A program made the translations under genes and the position numbers. Of a stretch of DNA of 64,000 nt, positions 1-9,049 are shown in pieces. The stretch spans positions 41,216-105,215 of the forward strand of contig NZ_BSTC01000020.1 in the NCBI RefSeq assembly GCF_030269305.1. Direction: 5' to 3'. Numbering within the stretch: position 1 is the stretch's first letter; the number at the start of each line of letters is the position of its first letter. The notes below the pieces were generated by a model. That model did no database searches. It saw only the letters and a list, made by a program, of their open reading frames with translations, and was not told the DNA's origin. The stretch comes from Kineosporia sp. NBRC 101731 (GTDB lineage: Bacteria > Actinomycetota > Actinomycetes > Actinomycetales > Kineosporiaceae).

Positions 1-1
1 G

Positions 2-541
2 ACCGCTGAATCCGAAAGCCTCTACACACGTATCCGCGCTTCGATCGCATCGGCTACTCAGACCATCCACAATAGGAACTTCAGGGACTGGGAATCCTTG
101 ACCGACGATTTCCTCAAACTCATCGGTGAAGCGGCCCTCGTCTCCCTCTCACCGCAGTACCAGCAACCCAGGCGCCTGCGCGAGCTGACGGAGGAGACCT
201 ACGAAAGACTGCGAACACTACTTGACAGCGTTGGCAATCTGCCGGCAGCTTTGCGTGAGTTTCGCGGGACCAATGCGGTGCGGCTGCTGAATATTCACAA
301 AGCCAAGGGGATGGAGTTCGACCGGGTGATCGTCCCGGCCATTGAGCAAGAAATGTTCTGGGCTAAGCCGGACGACGAACGGGCTGTCTTCTTCGTCGCC
401 ATCTCCCGCGCGCGTCATCACCTGACGCTCACCTCGTGCCTTGAGCGTCCCACCCCGACGAACGACCCTTGGCGTTGGGCGGAGGCTCGAACCGAACACG
501 CAGAGTTTCTGGGATTTGCGCGCCGATACACGAGCGGGTGA
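2..541 (+). CDS. C-terminal part of a UvrD/PcrA-type SF1 helicase (5' end outside window)
   Basis: The frame is open from the first bases, so this is the tail of a larger gene; about 179 residues are visible. The C-terminal half of an SF1A helicase can be read: motif V-like LLNIHKAKGMEFDRVIVPA followed by motif VI-like FVAISRARHHLTLT, which carries the arginine finger. These bind and hydrolyse ATP in UvrD, PcrA and RecB-type enzymes acting on DNA in the cytoplasm. There is no nuclease domain after motif VI; the protein ends about 40 residues later. Without the N-terminus it could be a repair helicase or a helicase subunit of a defence system. Confidence 0.8.
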   Translation, partial: TAESESLYTRIRASIASATQTIHNRNFRDWESLTDDFLKLIGEAALVSLSPQYQQPRRLRELTEETYERLRTLLDSVGNLPAALREFRGTNAVRLLNIHKAKGMEFDRVIVPAIEQEMFWAKPDDERAVFFVAISRARHHLTLTSCLERPTPTNDPWRWAEARTEHAEFLGFARRYTSG

Positions 542-685
542 ACTGGCCCCACCGGCCCTTACGATCTGAGTTTCTCAGGCACTCGGAGATGCCCACTGGG
601 GACTCACCGGCGCCGACGCCTTGAGGACTGTGGTCAGCCTCGACTTGGCATCGCAACGAGCCGCCCGGCGTCCTATGCTGACCGG

Positions 686-1597
686 GTGTCTGCTGAACCG
701 CTACGTCGCCGCCAGCATCTTGTCTCAAAGGGCTACCAGGCAAATTTTGCTGACGGCAAGTTTCTCACGATTCTTGACTCGCTTACGGGAAATATAGTCG
801 AAACGCGACGTTCCATAGAATCCAACTGGAGGAAGACCGACTTCCTCACCGTTCAGCCAACCGACGGCAACGCGAACGATTCGCTCGAACGGCGTTTCTC
901 GCGAGACGAGAAAAAGGTCCTCAATCAAATCCGACTAATCGAGAAACCGACAATATCCGATCAGCAACGGGCTAGCTTAGACCTTCTTGCCGCAATTCAT
1001 TTAGTACGCAGCGAGTCATACGCAGTCCGCCATGAACAGGTCTCACGTGAGTACCTGGAGAACTGCGTCCCTGAGTTCATGAGTCATCCCGAGATCGAAC
1101 ACCGCTTCCTGGCCAGTAACGGTAGACAACCGAACGACGACGAACTCGAATCCCTCATCGCCCAACAAGCAAGAAAGCTGCTAAATAGCCCGGACCTTCT
1201 TGCGAACAGCATACGACACGGACGCCGCAGCCTTCCGAACCTGTTTAGCCAGTGGAAAGTTCAACTGGTCACTTCGCCGCCACACTTACCAGGATTCGTA
1301 TTGGCCGACCAGCCAGTGGTTCACGCACAGCGGTACAAAAACCGGTTCGGCTTCAAGGCTGGCCTGGCGGTTGGTGATGCAGATCTCGTAATGGCCCCCA
1401 TCCATCGCAGGCTCCTTGCTTGCTACACCCATAAGGCACTATTCAACGCCACCCTCAGCACAAAGCAGAGATGGTCGATGGTAAATGCCGCACTTTGTCG
1501 CAACGCCTTGACCGAAGTAGCCTGCCATCCCGACGATGCACGTGAAGTCAAAAGTTTAATCAGGAACATCGATCGGTACCCGGCTTCTAAGCTTTGA
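686..1597 (+). CDS. DUF4238-family protein
   Basis: A 303-residue soluble protein with a GTG start. The N-terminus RRRQHLVSKGYQANFAD matches the DUF4238 signature (a histidine followed by a K/R-G-Y/F-x-x-x-F pattern), and the length is typical of that family, whose biochemical function is unknown. Codon use and base composition are visibly less GC-rich than in the neighbours (many AAA, ATA and TTA-like codons), suggesting separate acquisition. DUF4238 genes are often found in mobile and defence-rich regions, but nothing here proves such a role. It stands alone after the helicase fragment. Confidence 0.72.
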   Translation: MSAEPLRRRQHLVSKGYQANFADGKFLTILDSLTGNIVETRRSIESNWRKTDFLTVQPTDGNANDSLERRFSRDEKKVLNQIRLIEKPTISDQQRASLDLLAAIHLVRSESYAVRHEQVSREYLENCVPEFMSHPEIEHRFLASNGRQPNDDELESLIAQQARKLLNSPDLLANSIRHGRRSLPNLFSQWKVQLVTSPPHLPGFVLADQPVVHAQRYKNRFGFKAGLAVGDADLVMAPIHRRLLACYTHKALFNATLSTKQRWSMVNAALCRNALTEVACHPDDAREVKSLIRNIDRYPASKL

Positions 1598-1657
1598 TCG
1601 GAAGACGGCCGATTTCGCCAGCGGATCGCAGAGGACACGGCTAGCGCAAAAGAGCCT

Positions 1658-1945
1658 ATGGCCTCGGACGATCCCAGCAATAGTCAGGACCATCGGACAG
1701 TAGCGCTCACTGACGTACTCATTGCAGCCCTGGCCGGTGCCCTGTATGCGCGTTCGTGCCACGCGCCGGACGTCGTGCAATCGCTCGTGGTCTCCCGTGC
1801 TGTCTCCCCGGGGTGGGTGAGCGATGCAGTTTCGGGCCCGGCGCGCCGCTGGTCAAGCCCTCGGCCGCCGCAAGGGGCCGGGCACGAACATCTTGATCGA
1901 GCAAAAGCGGCCCGAGTCATAGATCTTCGCGCCCGGCCATCCTGA
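1658..1945 (+). CDS. Possible small ORF in the 1598-2074 gap
   Basis: The 477 bases between the DUF4238 gene and the DUF932 gene hold only this 95-residue reading frame. Its middle part, about residues 16-60, looks protein-like (an alanine/leucine-rich helix, then a serine/valine stretch), but the C-terminal third resembles random GC-rich translation. There is no clear ribosome-binding site and no recognised domain. The rest of the gap shows only GC-rich leader sequence before the DUF932 gene. It may be a gene remnant. Confidence 0.2.
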   Translation: MASDDPSNSQDHRTVALTDVLIAALAGALYARSCHAPDVVQSLVVSRAVSPGWVSDAVSGPARRWSSPRPPQGAGHEHLDRAKAARVIDLRARPS

Positions 1946-2074
1946 TTGCGGCAGGGGCAGGGCTTGACCCTCGGCTGTCCCGCCGCACCCGGCCTGCCTG
2001 CTCATCCCCACCCCCTGGGGAGGGCCAGCCACCCGCTGGCCCCGAGCACAGCACCCGCCGGGAGGCACCCCACC

Positions 2075-3301
2075 ATGAGCGCGAACACCATCGCCCGGGC
2101 CGAACTCGACGACCCCACCCGCAACATGGCCCTCGCAAACCTGGCAGATCTACTCAAGGACCAGTCCACCCGAGCCCTGGACGTAATCGCCGGCACCGGC
2201 GCCCTGCACGCCTCCGGCGGCCAGCTCATCCTCCGGGACACCGTCCCGCAGCTCGGCTTCGACGGAGTCACGATGACTGCCGGGACCTACGCGATCAACT
2301 CGATAGCCACTGGTCAGCTCGCCGAGAAACTCACCATCCCGCAGGCCTACCTGCGCCGCCTCGCCGGCGATCACCCCGACCTGTTCGACGCCAACGTCAA
2401 CGGCTGGCTCAACCGCACCGACAAGCGCTTCCTCGTCCGGGCCCTGCGCACCCGACCCCAGCAGAACACCGCCACCGAAGCCCCCTTCAACAGCCGGGCC
2501 GCCGGACTCACCGATTCTCTGATCTCCGGGGTGGATGGGACGGTGCGAGCGTTCCTGTCGGACTCCTACTCCCGCATCGACCATCTGGACGTCCTGGTCG
2601 CGGCCCTGGAAGGGGTGAAGCAGTCCGGGGCGCAGGTGGTCGTGGAGGGATGCGACCTGACCGAGCGGCGCATGTACGTGCGCGTCACCGCGCCCGGCGT
2701 GCAGGCCATGGCCCCGACCCTCCTGCGCAACTATCGCAGCCCGTTCGACTCCCGCCCCGGCAGTGAGCTGCCGGTGGTGTGGGGCGGGTTCATCATGCGC
2801 AACAGCGAGACCGGTGGAGGGGCGTTCAGTATCGAGCCGCGCCTGACCGTGCGGGTGTGCCGCAACGGCATGGTCATGGAACAGAACGTTCTGCGCCGAA
2901 CGCACCTGGGCGCCCGGTACGCCGGCGGCGAGGGCATCGTCAGCTGGTCAGCCGAAACCCTGAGCAAGTCGCTGGAGCTGATCACGTCTCAGGCCCGGGA
3001 TGCGGTGCGTTCCTACCTGGATCCGGAGTACGTGGCCCGGATGGTCCGCCAGCTCGAAACCATCTCCGACAAGCCGGTCCAGGACGTCGACGCCACCCTC
3101 AAGGTCGTCGCGGCGAAGCTGAAGTTCTCCGAGGTGCAGCAGGACTCGATCCTCAACCACTTCATCCGCGGCGCGGACCTGACCGCCGGGGGCGTGATGC
3201 ACGCGGTCACCTCTACCGCCCAGACCCTGGACGCCGACACCGCGTACGACATGGAAACCGTCGCCGTGCAGGCCATGCAGCTGGCCGCCGCCGCCAACTG
3301 A
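2075..3301 (+). CDS. DUF932-family plasmid/phage protein
   Basis: A 408-residue protein. The start chosen is the ATG of MSANTIARAE, preceded by GGGAGG about eight bases upstream; the longer frame reads into GC-rich leader sequence. The body resembles DUF932 (phage/plasmid-like TIGR03299 group): an N-terminal region with a conserved VRAFLSDSYSRIDHLDVL segment (residues about 155-180), a central beta-rich part, and a C-terminal helical region ending in alanine-rich helix. DUF932 proteins are common on actinomycete plasmids and phages; their function is not established. A strong hairpin follows immediately. It begins the plasmid-maintenance block. Confidence 0.8.
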   Translation: MSANTIARAELDDPTRNMALANLADLLKDQSTRALDVIAGTGALHASGGQLILRDTVPQLGFDGVTMTAGTYAINSIATGQLAEKLTIPQAYLRRLAGDHPDLFDANVNGWLNRTDKRFLVRALRTRPQQNTATEAPFNSRAAGLTDSLISGVDGTVRAFLSDSYSRIDHLDVLVAALEGVKQSGAQVVVEGCDLTERRMYVRVTAPGVQAMAPTLLRNYRSPFDSRPGSELPVVWGGFIMRNSETGGGAFSIEPRLTVRVCRNGMVMEQNVLRRTHLGARYAGGEGIVSWSAETLSKSLELITSQARDAVRSYLDPEYVARMVRQLETISDKPVQDVDATLKVVAAKLKFSEVQQDSILNHFIRGADLTAGGVMHAVTSTAQTLDADTAYDMETVAVQAMQLAAAAN

Positions 3302-3323
3302 CCCACCACGCCACACCCGGTTC

Positions 3324-3361
3324 AGGGCCCGGGACGCCACTCAGCCGCCGTCCCGGGCCCT
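3324..3361 (+). terminator. Hairpin terminator after DUF932 gene
   Basis: A 13-bp perfect inverted repeat (AGGGCCCGGGACG and its complement) separated by 12 bases starts 22 bases after the DUF932 stop codon. It lacks a T-run, as is usual for actinomycete terminators. Confidence 0.75.
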
Positions 3362-3435
3362 CACCACATCCACAGGTCACATCAGGCCGCATTACACCCA
3401 AGATCAAGCCCGCACTTAGACAAGGACCTCTTCCC

Positions 3436-4401
3436 ATGAGCATCCAGATCCCTTCGACGGTCAGCGATCTCGTCGTCCCGGTTCCCGAGCCGGACGCCTC
3501 ACACACGACGATCCCTCTGGAGCCGGCCGACGACCTGGAGTGCGGGGCGCACTCCTTCGCCCGGGATATCGCGGCGCACCTGCACCGGCTGATCCGTGAG
3601 CCCGTTACCGGCATCAGCTACCGCCTCAACCCCTGGCACCGCCGCCTCTGCCCGGCCGCGTCCTTCACCGACATCACCATCGCCGGGCACCAGGTCCGCA
3701 TCACGGCCTGGACCTCCTACGCCAACCGCCACTACGACGACACCACCTACGCCATCACCCTCGACGGCCAGGCGCTGCCCTTCCGGCGCCTGCCCGTGGA
3801 CGACCTGGCCGCCCAGCTGGCCCGCACCATCTGGCTGCACCACCTCGACCTACCCGGCCACGAGCACCCCCACCCATCGCAGAACGAAACCCCCGGCACC
3901 GTGCCGGGCACCACCCCGACCGCCGAGCCGGAAGCAGCTCCTGGACCTGCCGCCGATCCTGAAACCGATCTCCAACAGCGCCTCTTGGACGCGGTGACCG
4001 CTCTGGTGCGGCAGTTCGTTCCGCAGGCGGCCCGGATCTACCTGCAGACCAGTGACACCCTGGGCGAGGGCTTCTTCCTGACCGATGTCGACACGCACTC
4101 AGGACGGTCCCTGACTGCGCTCGACCCGCAGCTGTTGGACCGGCTCAGCGACGACCTGTGGCGCTACCTCAACCCACTGGCCTGGGACGGCGTCGCGGAC
4201 GAGGATGACTACGGGGTAGCGCGGCTGGTCCTTCCTGACACCCCGGTCCCAGACCGGACCGTGTGGTTCTGCATGACCTGCGGATACGAATCCGACCAGC
4301 TCAGCGCGGACCGCGATCGAGCGCATGTGCGTTTCGACGGCGCCCACCCGGCTGCCTGGTACACGCAAGCAGATCTGACCGGCCGCCCAGCCACTGAATG
4401 A
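3436..4401 (+). CDS. Conserved-looking plasmid protein of unknown function
   Basis: A 321-residue protein. The ATG of MSIQIPSTVS is taken as start because it lies after the preceding terminator; the same frame upstream overlaps the DUF932 gene. Two parts are visible: residues about 30-145, with a WHRRLCPAASFTDITIAGHQVRITAW segment that looks like a folded beta-rich domain, and residues about 170-315 after a proline-rich linker. The C-terminal part contains CMTCGYES, a possible half zinc site. No family is recognised. It lies between two strong terminators, so it is probably transcribed on its own. Confidence 0.7.
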   Translation: MSIQIPSTVSDLVVPVPEPDASHTTIPLEPADDLECGAHSFARDIAAHLHRLIREPVTGISYRLNPWHRRLCPAASFTDITIAGHQVRITAWTSYANRHYDDTTYAITLDGQALPFRRLPVDDLAAQLARTIWLHHLDLPGHEHPHPSQNETPGTVPGTTPTAEPEAAPGPAADPETDLQQRLLDAVTALVRQFVPQAARIYLQTSDTLGEGFFLTDVDTHSGRSLTALDPQLLDRLSDDLWRYLNPLAWDGVADEDDYGVARLVLPDTPVPDRTVWFCMTCGYESDQLSADRDRAHVRFDGAHPAAWYTQADLTGRPATE

Positions 4402-4419
4402 CCTCCATTGGAGGCAGTA

Positions 4420-4449
4420 AGCCGCACCCACGCGCCAGTGGGTGCGGCT
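4420..4449 (+). terminator. Hairpin terminator
   Basis: An 11-bp perfect stem (AGCCGCACCCA with complement) and an eight-base loop lie 18 bases after the stop codon of the 321-residue gene. Confidence 0.75.
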
Positions 4450-4544
4450 CAGCCCCCTCAACTACCAACAGCACCCGCACGTCTTGGCACGTCTTGGCAC
4501 GTCTCAGTTCGTCCGAAACGCTCTCCACAGAAAGGTTTCCCCTC

Positions 4545-5051
4545 ATGAAATCCGCCGACGTGGACCTGGTAGTCCTAATGAAGATGCAGCACCGGTACGA
4601 CAACGTCCACCAGATCGTGGCCCAGATCGGCTACCAGGACACCAGCGGATGGTGGCAGAGCACCACGTTCGGGTGGTCACAGCCCGGCAGCCAGTACGCC
4701 GACTTCGCCATCACCGCCTACGCCGACCCCACCCGGCCGTGCCCCTGGGGCTTCACTCACGCCTTCAGCCCCCACCAGATCGAACTGGCCCAGGCCGAAT
4801 CCATCCTCAAGGTCCTGCGCAAGATCAAACGCGGACTCGACCGAGCCGACACCGACCGCGGCTACGTCCCCGAAGGCCATTTCCACGACTACATCATCCG
4901 TATCACCACGGCCCTGGGCCTGGATGACTACCGCGTGCCCATCGTCCCGGCCGAGCGGACCCCTGCCGGGCCCCAGTTCCGCCGGGTCACCGGCGCCGGC
5001 CTTCAGCACTGGATCCACGAACAAGTCCGCACGCTCACCCCCACTCACTGA
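4545..5051 (+). CDS. Hypothetical plasmid protein
   Basis: A 168-residue soluble protein; start at MKSADVDLVV with an upstream AGAAAGG. It is rich in aromatic and charged residues (for example GWWQSTTFGWSQPGSQYADF) with no membrane segment or recognised motif. It is followed after 27 bases by the next gene with its own GAGGAGA ribosome-binding site, and the two are probably co-transcribed. The amino-acid composition is that of a genuine folded protein, with a central helix containing RKIKRGLDRADTDRGY. No function can be assigned. Confidence 0.68.
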   Translation: MKSADVDLVVLMKMQHRYDNVHQIVAQIGYQDTSGWWQSTTFGWSQPGSQYADFAITAYADPTRPCPWGFTHAFSPHQIELAQAESILKVLRKIKRGLDRADTDRGYVPEGHFHDYIIRITTALGLDDYRVPIVPAERTPAGPQFRRVTGAGLQHWIHEQVRTLTPTH

Positions 5052-5078
5052 CCCCTGCACTTCACCTGAGGAGAACCC

Positions 5079-5507
5079 ATGTCATTCACCCCCGAGAACG
5101 CAACTGAACTGGACCGCCTCAAGGCGGATTTCACCGCCACAGGCGAACGGAGCATCGAAGTGGCCGACCGCATCGACGAACCGCGCCCCCTACACGACAG
5201 CATCCCCCTGGTGCTGGTCCACAGCGACCCGGCTACCGACTTCACCTTGATCGGGCCGATCACGGCGAACGACCCCCGCATCGAGGAGTACATCGACACG
5301 CACCTGCGCGACACCCCCTGGTGGTACGTGCCTTTGCAGCCGGTTCCCACGCCGCAGAGCATGCACGAGTTCACTGTGCGGATCACCCAACCGGACGGCA
5401 GCGCCGATCGGGTCTGGGCCGCACTGCACGAGGCCGTCGCCGGGCTGATCGACACCCTCGATGCAGCACGGGTGAGCGTCGGGTACTCACCGATCCTCGC
5501 CGACTGA
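5079..5507 (+). CDS. Hypothetical plasmid protein
   Basis: A 142-residue acidic protein with ATG start and GAGGAGA ribosome-binding site six bases upstream. The N-terminal 40 residues are helical and charged; the remainder alternates short hydrophobic strands with prolines (PWWYVPLQPVPTPQSMHEF). No recognised domain. It is placed in the same small operon as the 168-residue and 186-residue genes on either side, with gaps of 27 and 60 bases. Confidence 0.66.
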   Translation: MSFTPENATELDRLKADFTATGERSIEVADRIDEPRPLHDSIPLVLVHSDPATDFTLIGPITANDPRIEEYIDTHLRDTPWWYVPLQPVPTPQSMHEFTVRITQPDGSADRVWAALHEAVAGLIDTLDAARVSVGYSPILAD

Positions 5508-5567
5508 ACGCCGCACGCCTCACGATCACGGCAAGCCTCATTCCAGCCCGCGTCCGGAAGGAAAACC

Positions 5568-6128
5568 ATGACCAGCAACATCATTCACCTCTCCCGTTGG
5601 GGTGGCCGCCGCTCACTGTGCGGCAAGGAAGACCACGTTTGGGTCGCGAACGTCCCAAGCCTGACCACCTGCAAGTCGTGCCTCCGCTCGCTGGCCTGGT
5701 TGCAGGCCAACGAAGCCGAGCAGAAGCACTGGGCCGATCTGCAGCAGATGTACGACGCCTACGCGCAGGTCAAAGCCGACTGGGCCAAAGCCCAGCAGGC
5801 GACCTGCCGCACCTGCGACACGTACCAGGACAGCCAGGCCGGTGCCGCACCGTGCCAACAGGCCGACCAGGGCGGTCCTCACGACTGGGACATGCACCTC
5901 ATGCAGCCGCCGCCCACCTATCCCACCAAGGCCATCGATGTGCAGCTGCGGCTCACTGTTCCTAACGATGGCTATGACTACTTCGTGGACGTGGCCGGGC
6001 GCCTGGAGCAAGTGGCCACGCTGATGACGCTGCACCCGGGCGTCAGCGCCGTCGAGACCAACGGTCCATCCGGATCGGGATATATCCCGGCCTCTGGCGA
6101 GCGCGACATCATCCCGAGCCAGAACTAA
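5568..6128 (+). CDS. Hypothetical protein with paired CxxC motifs
   Basis: A 186-residue protein, start ATG with AAGGAAAA upstream. Residues about 25-95 hold CKSCLRSL and CRTCDTYQ, two CxxC pairs separated by a long helix, suggesting a structural zinc site. The C-terminal 80 residues look like a separate alpha/beta domain. The N-terminus (IIHLSRWGGRRSLCGKED) resembles small zinc-binding proteins of actinomycete plasmids that I cannot name. A strong hairpin follows 26 bases after the stop. Confidence 0.66.
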   Translation: MTSNIIHLSRWGGRRSLCGKEDHVWVANVPSLTTCKSCLRSLAWLQANEAEQKHWADLQQMYDAYAQVKADWAKAQQATCRTCDTYQDSQAGAAPCQQADQGGPHDWDMHLMQPPPTYPTKAIDVQLRLTVPNDGYDYFVDVAGRLEQVATLMTLHPGVSAVETNGPSGSGYIPASGERDIIPSQN

Positions 6129-6153
6129 ATCTTCAGGATCATGCCGACTGGGC

Positions 6154-6180
6154 CGCCCGTAGCGGGCCGAGCTACGGGCG
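6154..6180. terminator. Bidirectional hairpin terminator
   Basis: A perfect 10-bp stem (CGCCCGTAGC and complement) with a seven-base loop lies between the plus-strand small-gene operon and the decayed minus-strand gene, and could serve both directions. Confidence 0.7.
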
Positions 6181-7117
6181 TTGGCCCGGGGCCGGAGCAG
6201 GAGCAGGAGGAGGGGGCAGCGTCGCCTCGGGCGGGTCTCCGTGGGCATCGCACAGGCGCTGGGCCATCTCGATGATCTCGTGCCAGTGCTGGTGGACCAG
6301 GGCGGCAGCCTCGGCCCGCAGAGCGTCTCCTGCGCGGCCAGCCCGGTGTGGGCCAGCTCCTGCTGGACCGTGGGTTCGTGATCGGAGTACAGCAACTGGG
6401 CGCTGGCCTGGTTGGGGGGGTGGGCTGACCGATCGCGGCCAGCCACCGCAGAAGGGGCAGGCTGCGCGGCCATCTGGGAGACGATGTACTGCCGGTCGGT
6501 GTCCGGCCCCCGGGAGATCGACAGCGTGTACGACCTGTCGAGCGCAGCCCCGACCCGCAGGCGGGTGATGGTGAAGTTCAGCCGCAGGCTGATGACGGCC
6601 ACGGCCGCCGCCATCACGGTGATCAGCGTCGTATGCCGTTCGTGTGCGCCCGCCGGTGACAGCACGCTCGCCGGCCAGGACACCGCGAAGGGCTCCGGGC
6701 CCGGCACACGGGTGCGCTCACCCTCGGCCGTCAGCTCGTGCAGGGACACCGCGGTACCAGGCAGTTCCCCACCAGCGTCGCCCAGCTGCTGGGCGATCTG
6801 GACCACGTCGTCCCAGTGCTGGCCGATGACGGCATCGGCCTGCGCCCGAGGTGGCGTGCGGATAGTCCTGCCGGCGGCCGCCAGGGCTTTGATCGCATCG
6901 ACTTCGTCCTGCGCGAGCCGATTTCGAGGGTGACCAGGTTCTCGCCGCTGGCCAGGCCCGAGTGCAACAGCCACCGCAGCACTGCCGGGCGACCGGCCAG
7001 CGCAATCGCGGCCAGGTCCACAGCGGCGCAGCCGGGCTGCAGGCGCCGCGTGTCTTGTCGTTCCTCTAGGGCCACCGGAGTGCTCGGATGGAGCGGCTGA
7101 CTGACCGGTGTCGGCAA
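6172..7117 (-). pseudogene. Decayed minus-strand gene with frameshifts
   Basis: Minus-strand translation shows protein-like blocks in different frames: CAAVDLAAIALAGRPAVLRW (near 7030), then in a second frame a block with DAVIGQHWDDVVQIAQQL (near 6800), then near 6360 a block ending in QQELAHTGLAAQE. After that the frame must shift by one base within CTCTGC at about 6330, giving ALVHQHWHEIIEMAQRLCDA and a proline-rich tail ending in TAG at 6172. The two HW(D/H)-E/D-xxxxAQ blocks look like repeats of one another. No intact start is visible. I read this as one broken gene (or two fused remnants) of unknown function. Sequencing error is an alternative for individual shifts. Confidence 0.6.
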
Positions 7118-7144
7118 AGACCTGGATCCACCGCCGGTGCTGAG

Positions 7145-8002
7145 ATGATGCTGGGCATGGCGCTGCGGTCACCGATCTTCCTGGACGTTGAGACTCTCCT
7201 CTCCCAAGCCGAATACAACGATGTCGAGGTCCCTCGACAAGCTGAGATCGTCGCTCGGACAGTCAGCAAACGATCTGGTGGCGGCAAGATTGGCGTGTTC
7301 GGTGTGGGAAATCTTGATGCAGCGCTCGGAACTGATGTCGAATATCAGTCCACGTACAGTCTGGCCCCCCGCGAAAAAGCAACCGTCAGCAAGGTCATCG
7401 ATTCTTTAATCCGGGAAGGTGCCGTTATCGTTGATCCTGACGAAAACTCAGTACTGGCCAGAGATTCCCTACTCGAGATTGAAGGCCAGGCCCGCATTAC
7501 AGCCGCGAGCCTGGCCGGCAAAATGTTTTTCATTTTTCGAAGGTTGATGGATACTGCAGACGGAGACCTAGACACCGTTTTGGATCTGGAAATACAAGAC
7601 CCTCGCGTCGTTGAGCAACTGAAACAAGTCTACCTGCGCAATGAATTGATCCCCATTCCGATATTGCTCGAACTGTCCGGATCAAAACTTCCGCAGAAGG
7701 TATACATCAACGTCCGTCCCGACCATTTCATCGATGTCGCGTCAGCCAATCGCGTTGAGAACGAATTTCGCATCTTTGGTTCAATCTCGCGGATCATCGC
7801 AGGCGGAGACGAAGGTTTCGCTAGCGCCGAGGAATGGCTACTTCACGACTGGGAACATCTCATGCGTCGCAAACTAATGCCCCATGTCGGGGACGTCGTG
7901 AAAGATATGGTCGAACAGTTAGAGCTGGAACTGCCTGCGAGCGACGTGCATGAGTACATTGCGGGACCAGCAATTATTGTAGATGCCATCGCCATCTACT
8001 GA
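7145..8002 (+). CDS. Hypothetical protein, possibly DUF6414-like
   Basis: About 285 residues; the start is uncertain among three close ATGs at 7145, 7148 and 7157. The N-terminus SPIFLDVETLLSQAEY is followed by a helix-rich central region and a C-terminal part ending in PAIIVDAIAIY. The opening FLDVETLLSQ pattern and length recall DUF6414, a family of unknown function with a membrane- or toxin-related context in some genomes, but this is a weak match from memory. Base composition is clearly lower in GC than neighbours, marking a transferred island that runs to about 8,870. Confidence 0.66.
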   Translation: MMLGMALRSPIFLDVETLLSQAEYNDVEVPRQAEIVARTVSKRSGGGKIGVFGVGNLDAALGTDVEYQSTYSLAPREKATVSKVIDSLIREGAVIVDPDENSVLARDSLLEIEGQARITAASLAGKMFFIFRRLMDTADGDLDTVLDLEIQDPRVVEQLKQVYLRNELIPIPILLELSGSKLPQKVYINVRPDHFIDVASANRVENEFRIFGSISRIIAGGDEGFASAEEWLLHDWEHLMRRKLMPHVGDVVKDMVEQLELELPASDVHEYIAGPAIIVDAIAIY

Positions 8003-8258
8003 TGAGACCACGCGCTTCTGTCGGCAAGGAAACTTTCGCTGGCCGATGCGCTGTTGCGTGACGGTCTACACAGGGAGTCGCCGAGACCAGTGGGATAGCT
8101 GTGACCAGTGCTGCGACTGTCTAAAACCATCGGATGATATCTGCGTTCTGACTGGCCAAGAGCTGCTTCAACTGTCTAGGGTTGACGGCGAAAGCGGCTA
8201 GGGGGAACACTTTCAGTCCACTTATACATGCATGCTGGCAAGAGAGCGGATCATCCCC

Positions 8259-8543
8259 ATGACCGAGATTGAAGATATGGCCCGCCTGGCAAGAGCGCTC
8301 ATTACTGCTTCAGTGGAAGTACTTGAGGGACAGATGGGCGACGAAGCACTGTCCACCATGATCACCGCAGGTATCGATCAGATCCGTATCGATCCGCAGA
8401 GACTCGTGAAAGTCCTCGCCCTCGAGACGGCCGCCTTCGTCACTGGATTAGCCGAATCCCAGGACGAACCGGCCTCAAATGTGCTCGAAAGATGGGGCAT
8501 CATGTCGGCACGGCAGGAAAGCGGCCTCGACCCCGAAGCTTGA
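8259..8543 (+). CDS. Small helical protein of unknown function
   Basis: A 94-residue protein; the ATG of MTEIEDMARLA is preferred, with AGAGAGCGGA upstream, although an in-frame ATG lies at 8232. The sequence is almost wholly helical, with alternating acidic and hydrophobic residues and no cysteines. It belongs to the same lower-GC island as its neighbours and converges on the minus-strand gene at 8551. No family recognised; a regulatory or antitoxin-like partner is possible but unproven. Confidence 0.5.
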   Translation: MTEIEDMARLARALITASVEVLEGQMGDEALSTMITAGIDQIRIDPQRLVKVLALETAAFVTGLAESQDEPASNVLERWGIMSARQESGLDPEA

Positions 8544-8550
8544 GGCAGGC

Positions 8551-8814
8551 TCAGTCCGCCAGCGACACACCCGGCTTTACCTGGGCCACCACCCAACGGC
8601 CATCTTCGCCGCCGGTGTCATTGATAGCTACCACTTTGTTGTCCTTGACCAGGACATCAACGGCAGCGGCGACCTCGGAGCGGCTCGTCCCAGTGAGTTC
8701 CTCCAACTCGGACTCAAAATGGCCGCCACCCGATTTATCAGGATTAAGCTCAGCCCCAAACAGGATTTCGCGGATCGATTCCACAAGCTCATTCAGATTC
8801 ATGATCGAGAGCAT
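8551..8814 (-). CDS. Small hypothetical protein with winged-helix-like pattern
   Basis: About 87 residues; start uncertain between ATGs at 8841, 8814 and 8802. After an N-terminal helix (NLNELVESIREILFG) there is a segment SELEELTGTSRSEVAAAVDVLVKDNKVV that reads as helix-turn-helix with a following beta wing (GRWVVAQVKPG), a layout typical of small winged-helix DNA-binding proteins. It converges on the 94-residue gene. The identification rests on pattern only. Confidence 0.5.
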   Translation of the reverse strand: MLSIMNLNELVESIREILFGAELNPDKSGGGHFESELEELTGTSRSEVAAAVDVLVKDNKVVAINDTGGEDGRWVVAQVKPGVSLAD

Positions 8815-9049
8815 AGGAAGCAGCCCGAGCCGCAGAGCCACGACACGCGCAAGCTCAGCCGATCTTCCTCAGTGTAGACCCGTACCAGACCGGCACTGTT
8901 CCCCCGCCGTCCCTCACCTGCTACGGAAATCTCGCCCCAGTGAGACTTGGTTTTAGACGCGAATCCCCGCGTTGAGAGCTTCTGTCAGCTTCTTGCGTGT
9001 TCGCAGAGTCTGACAAGTGAGGTCTGGAAGCGTCAGTACGCTCGCTCCT

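Noticed and set aside
5613..7172. Single 519-residue minus-strand ORF
   Set aside because: Its first third is random translation opposite the 186-residue gene; only separate blocks in different frames look like real protein, so it was treated as a broken gene.
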